From the NCBI GenBank assembly GCA_022510945.1, contig JAFLSK010000002.1:1-64000 (forward strand): a DNA stretch of 64,000 nucleotides. The letters are read 5' to 3'. Shown here one piece after another: positions 15,885-24,000 of this stretch (within the stretch, counting starts at the first letter, position 1; each line of letters begins with the position of its first letter). Source of the DNA: Ruminococcus sp. (GTDB taxonomy: Bacteria; Bacillota; Clostridia; Oscillospirales; Acutalibacteraceae). The notes below the pieces were generated by a model, which saw nothing but the letters and a program-made list of their open reading frames with translations, was not told where the DNA came from and searched no databases. The position numbers and the translations under genes were made by a program.

Positions 15885-16544
15885 ATGAGGAAGATTATTA
15901 ATAAATCGCTCGCTGTGCTTTGCATCTTTGTAATTGCGCTTACGATTGGTGCAACCTCATGCGCGGCTACGAGCACTTTGCTCGGCGACGTAAATCTCGA
16001 CGGAACTCTCTCCAGTCGCGACGCTACCGTTATTCAGGAGTACCTCGCTTTAAAAATCACTCTCACCGACGAGCAGAAAGCTATCGCAAAGGTCGCAGAT
16101 GGCAAAAAACTCTCTGTGATTGACGTAACACTCATTCAGAAAAAGATTGTGAACCTGATAGGAAAATTTCCTGTTGAGGACGGAGTAGATAACGTGAATA
16201 CCAAGAAGAACACCATAAAGGTAGGGAATACCGAATTTAATCTCAGCCTTGAGAACAACGACACCGCAAAGGCGTTCCGAAAAATCCTTCCGCTCACACT
16301 AAATATGAGCGAACTTAACGGCAACGAGAAGTACTATTACCTCGACGAAAGTCTGCCGTCAAATCAGCAGAACGTCGGTAATATCACCGCGGGTGACGTT
16401 ATGCTCTACGGCGACGACTGCATTGTCATATTCTACAAGAGCTTTTCGACCTCTTATAAATACACAAAAATCGGTCATATTACAAATCCCGACGAACTCC
16501 AAAACGCCCTCGGCAGCGGCCGCGTGAAGGTCACATTTGAATAA
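15885..16544 (+). CDS. Secreted dockerin protein with cyclophilin-like domain
   Basis: 219 residues. The signal peptide (LAVLCIFVIALTIGATSCAA) contains a possible lipobox-like Cys. Residues about 35-90 form a type I dockerin: LLGDVNLDGTLSSRDATVIQEYLA is a good first calcium repeat, while the second, AKVADGKKLSVIDVTLIQKKI, lacks the expected D-x-N-x-D spacing. Residues about 105-215 match the small cyclophilin-like domain (ILPLTLNMSELNGNEKYYYL, GDVMLYGDDCIVIFYKSFSTSYKYTKIG). The dockerin lies at the N-terminus, less usual than C-terminal. It suggests attachment to a cohesin scaffold; ligand or activity unknown. Confidence 0.82.
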   Translation: MRKIINKSLAVLCIFVIALTIGATSCAATSTLLGDVNLDGTLSSRDATVIQEYLALKITLTDEQKAIAKVADGKKLSVIDVTLIQKKIVNLIGKFPVEDGVDNVNTKKNTIKVGNTEFNLSLENNDTAKAFRKILPLTLNMSELNGNEKYYYLDESLPSNQQNVGNITAGDVMLYGDDCIVIFYKSFSTSYKYTKIGHITNPDELQNALGSGRVKVTFE

Positions 16545-16553
16545 TTTTATTTC

Positions 16554-16582
16554 TTGACAAACCGATTTTAATATTGTAATAT
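16554..16582 (+). promoter_or_regulatory. Promoter of the ileS T-box transcript
   Basis: TTGACA, 17-bp spacer, TAATAT, a close match to the housekeeping sigma consensus. Transcription would start about 20 bp before the T-box stem I. Confidence 0.8.
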
Positions 16583-16604
16583 GTACTGTAGTGAAATTAA
16601 TACC

Positions 16605-16840
16605 CCAAAAGACGTTGACGGAGATAGTAATTCAGCTTTGAACGTCCAAGCGAGTTGCAGACAGTGCGAGTGCAATACTATTAGATGCTGAACGAAAATC
16701 CCTCCCGAGTTTCGGTGCAGAACTATCGTTGATAAAGTAAGTGCCGACGCTGCCTCTGCGTTACCGGAGGCACATATGACAGTATGGTGAATCGGTGGTT
16801 AAGCGAAGTGTACCCTCGTCCGAGTTCGGGCGAGGTTTTC
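16605..16840 (+). promoter_or_regulatory. T-box riboswitch (isoleucine) upstream of ileS
   Basis: The leader shows T-box elements in order: GGAGATAGTAA near the base of stem I, a long imperfect stem I, an ATC triplet in GAACGAAAATCCC (16698-16700) where the specifier is expected, a T-box bulge CGGTGGTTAAG with TGGT at 16796-16799 that can pair with an ACCA tRNA end, and the terminator 16814-16835 followed by TTTTCTTTTTT. Uncharged tRNA-Ile should stabilise the antiterminator and allow ileS transcription. The specifier assignment is inferred from the downstream gene. Confidence 0.9.
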
Positions 16841-16862
16841 TTTTTTGAAAGGTGGCAATTTT

Positions 16863-19800
16863 ATGTACAATCGAGTTGAAACTAATCTCAATTTCGTCGA
16901 GCGCGAGAAGAACATCGAGAAGTTCTGGCGTGACAACGATATTTTCGGCAAGTCCATCGAGAGCAAGGCTCAGGGCGAGTCCTATGTTTTCTACGACGGC
17001 CCTCCTACCGCTAACGGCAAGCCGCATATCGGCCACGTCCTCACCCGCGCAATCAAGGATATGATTCCGCGCTACCGCGCAATGAAGGGCTGTATGGTTC
17101 CGCGTAAGGCTGGCTGGGACACTCACGGTCTCCCTGTTGAGTTAGAGGTCGAGAAGCTCCTCGGACTCGACGGCAAAGAGCAGATTGAGGAGTACGGTCT
17201 TAAGCCGTTTATCGACAAGTGCAAGGAGTCCGTTTGGAAATATAAAGGTATGTGGGAGGATTTCTCGCAGTCCGTCGGCTTCTGGGCTGATATGGAGAAT
17301 CCCTATGTAACCTACCACAACAGCTTTATTGAGTCCGAGTGGTGGGCACTCAAGGAGATTTTCAAGAAAGACCTTCTCTACAAGGGCTTCAAGATTGTGC
17401 CTTACTGCCCGCGCTGCGGAACTCCGCTTTCCTCTCACGAGGTTGCTCAGGGTTACAAAACCGTCAAGGAGCGTTCCGCAATCGTCCGTTTCAAGATTAA
17501 GGGCGCTGACGAGTACTTCCTCGCGTGGACGACGACTCCGTGGACTCTTCCGTCCAACGTCGCTCTCTGTGTAAACCCGACCGAGACCTATTGCAAGGTA
17601 AAAGCCGCTGACGGCTATACATATATAATGGCGCAGGCTCTTCTCGACACAGTTCTCGGCAAGCTCGCCGAGGAGGATAAGCCCGCTTATGAGGTGCTCG
17701 AAACCTACGTCGGCACAGACCTCGAGCATATGGAGTACGAGCCGCTGTTCGCCTGCGCAGGCGAAGCTGCCGCAAAGCAGAAGAAAAAGGCTCACTTCGT
17801 CACCTGCGACAACTACGTTACAATGTCCGATGGTACCGGTATTGTTCACATCGCGCCCGCGTTCGGTGAGGACGATAACCGCATCGGCCGCAACTACGAC
17901 CTTCCGTTCGTTCAGTTCGTTGACGGCAAGGGCAATATGACCGCCGACACACCGTACGAGGGTGTTTTCGTCAAGGATGCCGACCCCAAGGTGCTCGTTG
18001 ACCTCGACAAGGAAGGCAAGCTCTTCGACGCGCCGAAGTTCGAGCACGACTATCCTCACTGCTGGCGTTGTAACTCACCGCTGATTTACTACGCTCGCGA
18101 GTCGTGGTTCATCAAGATGACCGCCGTTAAGGACAATCTCATCAAGAATAACGATACAGTAAACTGGATTCCCGAAAGCATCGGCAAGGGACGCTTCGGT
18201 GACTGGCTGAAGAACGTTCAGGATTGGGGTATATCCCGTAACCGCTATTGGGGCACGCCTCTGAATATCTGGCAGTGCGACTGCGGTCACATTCACTCCG
18301 TTGGCTCAATCGAGGAACTCAAGTCTCTCTCCGACAACTGTCCCGACGACATCGAACTCCACCGCCCGTACATCGACGAAGTTACAATCAAATGCTCCGA
18401 GTGCGGGGGAGAGATGTACCGTGTTCCCGAAGTTATCGACTGCTGGTTCGACTCGGGCTCAATGCCGTTTGCCCAGCACCACTATCCGTTCGAGAACAAG
18501 GAGCTCTTCGAAAGTCAGTTCCCCGCAGACTTCATCTCCGAGGCTGTCGACCAGACGCGCGGATGGTTCTACTCGCTTATGGCGATTTCCACCCTGCTGT
18601 TCGACAAGGCTCCGTTCAAGAACGTAATTGTCCTCGGACTCGTTCAGGACGAAAACGGTCAGAAGATGTCCAAGTCCAAGGGCAACGCTGTCGACCCGTT
18701 TGACGCTCTCGAGCGACTCGGGGCAGATGCAATCCGCTGGTACTTCTACACCAACTCTCAGCCGTGGCTGCCGAACAAGTTCCACGACAAAATGGTTATC
18801 GAGGGTCAGCGCAAGTTTATGGGCACGCTCTGGAACACCTACGCATTCTACGTTCTCTACGCCGATATAGATAAGTTCGACCCGACACAGTACACACTCG
18901 ACTACAGCAAGCTTTCTGTAATGGATAAATGGCTGCTGTCGAAGATGAATACAATGATTAAGTCCGCCGACGAAAACCTCGCGAACTACCGTATTCCCGA
19001 GGCGGCTAAGGCAATGCAGAGCTTTGTTGACGACCTCTCCAATTGGTACGTCCGCCGCAACCGCGAGCGTTATTGGGCTACCGAGATGACTCAGGACAAA
19101 ATTAACGCCTATATGACTCTCTACACCGCCCTCGTAAACCTCTGCAAGTGCGCCGCGCCTATGGTGCCGTTCATCACCGAGGAGATTTACCAGAATATTG
19201 TCCGCAGCGTCGACAAGACCGCTCCCGAGAGTATCCACCTCTGCGACTATCCGTCAGTAGACGAGTCCGCGATTGATACAAAACTTGAGCAGGATATGGA
19301 CGAAGTTCTCGATATCGTAGTCCTCGGACGTTCCGCCCGCAACGGCTCAAACCGCAAGAACCGCCAGCCGCTCAGCATTATGTACGTTAACGCCGAGAAC
19401 ACCCTAAGCGACTACTACCTCGACATCATTCGCGACGAGCTCAACCTCAAGGCTGTCGAGTTCACTTCCGACGTATCAAGCTTTGTGACATATAAGTTCA
19501 AGCCGCAGATGCGCACCCTCGGCCCGAAGTACGGCAAGTTCCTCGGCGAAATCCGCACCGCGCTCTCCGAGCTCGACGGCACAGCCGCAATGAACGAGTT
19601 GAATAAGACAGGTTATCTTACTCTGGGCCTTTCCACAGGCGAAATCGCTCTCGAGCGCGAAGACCTTCTTATCGAGACCGAGCAGTTGGAGAATTTCTAC
19701 ACTCTCACCGAGAACAACGTTACAGTAGCTCTCGACACCAAGCTCACCCCCGAGCTCGAGGAGGAAGGCCTTGTCCGCGAACTTGTCAGCAAGATTCAGA

Positions 19801-20009
19801 CAATGCGCAAGAACAGCGGCTTCGAGGTTATGGACCACATCTCCGTCACCATCTCGGGCAACGATAGAATCGCCGAGCTCGTGAAGAAGAACGAGCAGTC
19901 TATCTCCTCCGACGTCCTCGCCGACTCAATCACCACCGCCGACTCATCCGACGGCAGCGAGTGGAAGCTTAACGGCGAATCCGTAACAATCAAAATAGAA
20001 AAGGTATAA
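16863..20009 (+). CDS. ileS: Isoleucyl-tRNA synthetase, long type 2-like form
   Basis: 1048 residues from ATG 16863 behind GAAAGGTGGCAATTTT; the track start at 16845 lies inside the terminator tail. Class I signatures are PPTANGKPHIGHVLTR and KMSKSKGNAVDPF. An editing CP1 domain lies between (AWTTTPWTLPSNVALCVNP). Length and the opening FVEREKNIEKFWRDNDIF resemble the eukaryote/archaea-like type 2 enzymes rather than the roughly 930-residue type 1; type 2 forms are known to be poorly inhibited by mupirocin. The codon use is strongly biased to C-ending codons, as expected for a highly expressed gene. It is controlled by the upstream T-box. Confidence 0.97.
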   Translation: MYNRVETNLNFVEREKNIEKFWRDNDIFGKSIESKAQGESYVFYDGPPTANGKPHIGHVLTRAIKDMIPRYRAMKGCMVPRKAGWDTHGLPVELEVEKLLGLDGKEQIEEYGLKPFIDKCKESVWKYKGMWEDFSQSVGFWADMENPYVTYHNSFIESEWWALKEIFKKDLLYKGFKIVPYCPRCGTPLSSHEVAQGYKTVKERSAIVRFKIKGADEYFLAWTTTPWTLPSNVALCVNPTETYCKVKAADGYTYIMAQALLDTVLGKLAEEDKPAYEVLETYVGTDLEHMEYEPLFACAGEAAAKQKKKAHFVTCDNYVTMSDGTGIVHIAPAFGEDDNRIGRNYDLPFVQFVDGKGNMTADTPYEGVFVKDADPKVLVDLDKEGKLFDAPKFEHDYPHCWRCNSPLIYYARESWFIKMTAVKDNLIKNNDTVNWIPESIGKGRFGDWLKNVQDWGISRNRYWGTPLNIWQCDCGHIHSVGSIEELKSLSDNCPDDIELHRPYIDEVTIKCSECGGEMYRVPEVIDCWFDSGSMPFAQHHYPFENKELFESQFPADFISEAVDQTRGWFYSLMAISTLLFDKAPFKNVIVLGLVQDENGQKMSKSKGNAVDPFDALERLGADAIRWYFYTNSQPWLPNKFHDKMVIEGQRKFMGTLWNTYAFYVLYADIDKFDPTQYTLDYSKLSVMDKWLLSKMNTMIKSADENLANYRIPEAAKAMQSFVDDLSNWYVRRNRERYWATEMTQDKINAYMTLYTALVNLCKCAAPMVPFITEEIYQNIVRSVDKTAPESIHLCDYPSVDESAIDTKLEQDMDEVLDIVVLGRSARNGSNRKNRQPLSIMYVNAENTLSDYYLDIIRDELNLKAVEFTSDVSSFVTYKFKPQMRTLGPKYGKFLGEIRTALSELDGTAAMNELNKTGYLTLGLSTGEIALEREDLLIETEQLENFYTLTENNVTVALDTKLTPELEEEGLVRELVSKIQTMRKNSGFEVMDHISVTISGNDRIAELVKKNEQSISSDVLADSITTADSSDGSEWKLNGESVTIKIEKV

Positions 20010-20065
20010 TCCAATTCGCAATTCGCAATGCTCAATGCGCAATTATAATTTGGAGATAAACTTCA

Positions 20066-20416
20066 GTGAAAAACGAAAATATTGTCGTAGTCAAAAGCAA
20101 GTTATTTGCTTTAAGAATAATCAAATTATATAAGTATTTGATAAATACTAAAAAGGAATATGTCCTCTCCAAGCAGGTTTTGCGTAGCGGCACAAGCATA
20201 GGCGCAAACGTAAGAGAAGCAATACGCGGTCAGAGCAAGGCTGATTTTTATGCAAAAATGAACATTGCTCTGAAAGAATGCAGCGAGACTGAATATTGGC
20301 TCGAACTGCTCTGCGAAAGCGAATATATAGACAAAACCGCGTTTGACGATATTTATAAGGATTGTAAAGAGCTTATCAAAATACTTATGGCAATAACTAA
20401 AACTCAAAATATTTAA
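20066..20416 (+). CDS. Four-helix-bundle protein (23S rRNA intervening-sequence-protein-like, S23 family)
   Basis: 116 residues; the pattern LRIIKLYKYL...KEYVLSKQVLRSGTSIGANVREAIRGQSKADFYAKMNIALKECSETEYWLELL is the family signature of four-helix-bundle proteins first seen inside 23S rRNA intervening sequences. It starts at GTG 20066 after TGGAGATAAACTTCA. Related proteins form ring-like oligomers and bind nucleic acids (Avd relatives); the role of stand-alone copies is unknown. It sits inside inverted repeats and has its own terminator, with a lower GC content than ileS before it, suggesting it was acquired as a unit. Confidence 0.9.
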   Translation: MKNENIVVVKSKLFALRIIKLYKYLINTKKEYVLSKQVLRSGTSIGANVREAIRGQSKADFYAKMNIALKECSETEYWLELLCESEYIDKTAFDDIYKDCKELIKILMAITKTQNI

Positions 20417-20418
20417 TT

Positions 20419-20458
20419 AAACACCTCGAGTATGTTGTAACATAGTCGAGGTGTTTTT
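20419..20458 (+). terminator. Terminator of the four-helix-bundle gene
   Basis: AACACCTCGAGTATGTT/AACATAGTCGAGGTGTT is a 17-bp stem with one mismatch, followed by TTTAT. Confidence 0.85.
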
Positions 20459-20608
20459 ATCTTATTGTTTTCCCATCGCAGTAGTTCCCCAAATTCGCAC
20501 ACATTTTCTAACAAGTAAAATAATTGCGAATTGCGAATTGAATTAAATGCGCAGAACGTTTCCTCTAAGGAAATAATTGCGAATTGCGCATTGCGCATTG
20601 CGAATTGG

Positions 20609-20655
20609 AAAGGCGCCATGCGCCTTTCTTTCCCGCAGGGAAAAATAAGTTGTAT
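20609..20655. other. Two small hairpins next to the right inverted repeat
   Basis: AAAGGCGCCATGCGCCTTT and TTTCCCGCAGGGAAA lie directly after the right end of the cassette. No T-run follows. They may belong to the inserted element or be processing sites. From here to the promoter at 20735 nothing else is recognised apart from a small ATCAAC/GTTGAT hairpin. Confidence 0.5.
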
Positions 20656-20734
20656 AAAATCAACAAAGTTGATGGTTTAGCTTTGTGGATTTGAACAATC
20701 TTATAGAAAAATTACATAAAAAATATAAAAATGC

Positions 20735-20764
20735 TTGAAATTTTTCGTGTTTTTGTTGTATAAT
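20735..20764 (+). promoter_or_regulatory. Strong promoter of the giant secreted protein operon
   Basis: TTGAAA, 18-bp spacer and a perfect TATAAT. The transcript would begin near 20771, leaving an untranslated leader of about 250 bases. Confidence 0.75.
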
Positions 20765-20784
20765 GCTAAGGTAAATAAATGTGG

Positions 20785-20995
20785 GTTAGTGCGCGAAACT
20801 TCGTGCCGACGGATTTTTGACCGACTCAGCGGTGAAGCGGGCAGTTCGTGCTGTCGCGTGACAAACGTAAAGCCGCCTGAGGTTTGAGTTCAATCGAGTG
20901 TGAACTACCTTCAAATCTCCGCTCTCCCGGAATTTGGTCAGACGGGAAAAAGTACTGATAATTTCGTAAACCTTGCTCACAGCCTTTATATTTGA
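20785..20995 (+). promoter_or_regulatory. Long structured 5' leader of unknown class
   Basis: GC-richer than its surroundings and full of self-complementarity: GCGCGA/TCGTGC (20791-20806), a long bulged hairpin GAGGTTTGAGTTCA with TGAACT...CAAATCTC (20879-20919), and TCCCG/CGGGA (about 20925-20947). No known riboswitch consensus was recognised. It lies between a strong promoter and the ribosome site of the giant protein, so a role in mRNA stability, translation control or ligand sensing is possible. Confidence 0.5.
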
Positions 20996-21018
20996 ATTTA
21001 GAAAATGGAGGTAAAAGT

Positions 21019-24000
21019 ATGAAAACACAAATCAAACGTTTATCAAAATCAACGTTAGCTGTTATCATGACTATCTGCATGCTTATATCGTGCTTGATGG
21101 TTGGTACGATTACGACTAATGCTGCTTATAGTAATCACTTTATTGAGTATAATAGCGCAGGTTCAGGCAAAGTCTACTTTAATTCCAGTGGTTCTTTAAC
21201 TATCACCCCTGAGTCGACTGGTAAAATGTATTTCCATATCTGTCGTGATGACTGGGGGAATGATGGTTGGTTCGGTAATGGTCAAACTGTTACATCTTAT
21301 AACACTGAATATTCGCAAACTCAATACAATAGCAGCTGGGATGGTATAAATGTTACTCAAGGTGTAGCTTTAACTTTTCAGTTAACCCAGGAAGGTACTA
21401 CTGTAAAGTATAAAGTCTCTCTTGCTGCCACCGCCGACCCGAAATATTACGTAGCAGATTGTTCAAGCCTTACTGGTTCAAGTTCTAGTGAATTGACCAC
21501 TAAATCAGGCAATGACTACTCAAGAAGTTATTCCGGTAACAATCAAACGTATGAGTTTAGAATTAAGAAAGATAGTGCTTATGTAGACGTTCAAGGATTT
21601 ACTGATGGCGGCGGTTTAGATGAAATATACTGGGTACAAGGCAAAACCAATGTTATCGCATTCACTCCGTCAAACAATGGTTGTACAGTTACTATAACAT
21701 TTAATTCGTCTACTAATAAAGTCACAGTAAAAGCAACCGGCGGTACTGCGCCCAAGACGAGATATTATATTGTAGGTCCAAGTCCGATTGGTAAGAGTTG
21801 GACCGACTACACAGATTCTAATTATGAATTGACCGATAACGGAGACGGCACCTATTCAAAGACATATACTTCCGGTTTAAATGCCAACACAAACTATGAT
21901 TTCTTTATTAATAAATACACTAGCTCAAATAGTTTTGTGTATTCTTATAATGTCAATATTAGTAGTTCTGAAAATGTTACTACGGGAAGTAACGGCAATA
22001 ATATCAGATTTAGTATTGGTAAGTCAGGTTTTACCTCTGTTACAATAACATATAATCCGTCTACCGGAGCTCTTAACATATCCGCAGTATTCCCCGAAGA
22101 AAAATATTATGTAACGGGTGCGGGTGCAACTAATGATGATGACGGTCTTAATGGTTCTCAGAGATGGGGCGATACTCCTTCAAACGGTCTTATGAAAAAG
22201 GGCACCGGCAATACATATTCTATAACATATACCGGCGTAAACAAAGGAACATATAGAATAAAAGTAAAAAAAGCAGATACTTGGAACGGTGCATGGGGTG
22301 CCAGCGCAACATCAAGTTCCGGTAATGCTATATCAGGTATATCCGATAGCGACGGTAATGCACTGTTCCAGATTACTAAGAACAATGCGACTGTTACCGT
22401 AACACTCGACCTTGATTATAATAACGGTTACGGTTGGGTTACTGTAACTGCACAAAGCAGCGAACAGGATACAAACGTAATCTACGTTGATAATCAGACA
22501 AATCAGACTGTATATTTCTATGTATATAGCACCGGTGGTGCTAAACCTGTAGGTGACTGGAATGGTCTGAAGCTGGAAAGCGGTGCATCAAATGCTACCT
22601 CAGCTGCTAACGGTATTTCCGTTTCAATGCAGAGCGGTATGTACGTTATCACCGGCCTTACAAAGGGTCACTATATTATCTTTAGCTTTGAGGGTGGTAG
22701 TTCCGCTACTCAATCTTCTCCTTATACGGTAACATATGGCTCGACTTACACCCTTACGAAAAACAGCAGCGGCAAGATTATAGCTGATGTTCAGACAGGC
22801 ACCGGCTCTGAAAGTGACTTCGTAGTATCGGTTAAAGGTAACCCGGGATATATCGACGACGACTTCTGGGATAACCCGAGAGAAATGACGAGCCGTGACG
22901 ACCTCAGAGCTTACCTTTATTCATATGAGGTTCCGAATATTTATTCAGCTACACACACCGATGAATTTAAAATTCAGATTGATTATTTGAAGAACTCATA
23001 TACATTCTGTGCTCAAGCAAATAGCGGACAGATAACTGCTCCGAGTAGTAAACCAACATCATATAATACTTGGCGTTCTGATCAGGCAAGCTTTAAATTC
23101 TCCCATGAGTCCAATTATAAATACACAATATGGGTCGAAATCAGCAAACCTTCCGATAACGAAGGTAAACCTGACGAAGTATTTGTATGGGTTACCAAAG
23201 AACTGTTAGGAACTGACGAAGTATATGCACATGTAAACGTATATGCTAAGGACGGTATGGTTCGTGATAATTTCTCCGGTCTTGGTAAAATGGCGGATAC
23301 AGAAATCATCAACAGCGACTATGTTCAGGGTATTGCAGACGGAACTCCCGCAGCCGGCAACGCAAGCGAAGGCTACCAGACCGCTGTTGCAACAGTAGGC
23401 CAGCCGATTCAGGTGAAGACTACACTTACCAGCACTTACAAAGATAAGTACTATGTAAGAGGATTCTGTATCAACGGTAGAACCTACGATATCTATGAAT
23501 GGAACGAAGACGGTGTATATACGCTCGATTACGTTATTCCTGATTCCTATGGGGATTCCGGTTCGCCAACATTCCTCGAGATTACTCCTGTTTACTATCT
23601 TAAGAATACTGATAACACTGTAGTTCTTCAGATCAGTAACTTCGACTCTATCAGAGAGTCTACCGGAAAAGCCACCAAAGGCGGTTGGGGTAACACATTC
23701 TATGCATACTTCTACTACGATAACGCTGATGATGCCCTCGGTCAATATCCGGGTCAGCCGGTTATCTATCAGGGTGGTATCGGCTATGTCCAGGTTCCAA
23801 TCAAGGTTACTCCTAAAGGCTCAGGTACAGGCGAGGTTAAAGGTCTTACTTTCAATAACGGCAACTTTGATCAGGTGCATGCTACCCTTATGGGTTGGCA
23901 GTCAAGCAATGATTACCAGTGCCAGACATACGACTACGACGACTTCGTAAAGATTTACAAAGAGAAGAATCCAACTCTTATCAACTTTACTATCCAAAAC

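Larger units (their letters stand above)
20011..20608. mobile_element. Cassette with terminal inverted heptamer repeats carrying a four-helix-bundle gene
   Basis: CCAATTCGCAATTCGCAATG... at 20011-20046 is the inverse of 20573-20608, with 33 of 36 positions paired. Both ends consist of AATTGCG/CATTGCG heptamers, and a third partial copy lies at 20521-20542. Between them is one gene of the 23S-rRNA intervening-sequence-protein family and its terminator. The left end begins two bases after the ileS stop. The layout looks like a small insertion; mobility is inferred only. Confidence 0.6.

Noticed and set aside
17142-18059. 305-codon minus-strand ORF opposite ileS
   Set aside because: It is a shadow of the ileS codon pattern, with no ribosome site, and the protein has no recognisable family.
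18459-19238. 259-codon minus-strand ORF opposite ileS
   Set aside because: It is antisense to conserved IleRS motifs and lacks any start signal.
20011-20608. AATTGCG/CATTGCG repeats as a CRISPR array
   Set aside because: The units are contiguous 7-mers without spacers and lie as inverted ends around one gene.
20785-20995. c-di-GMP, cobalamin or SAM riboswitch in the giant gene leader
   Set aside because: None of the conserved cores of those classes could be found by eye, so only an unclassified structured leader is reported.
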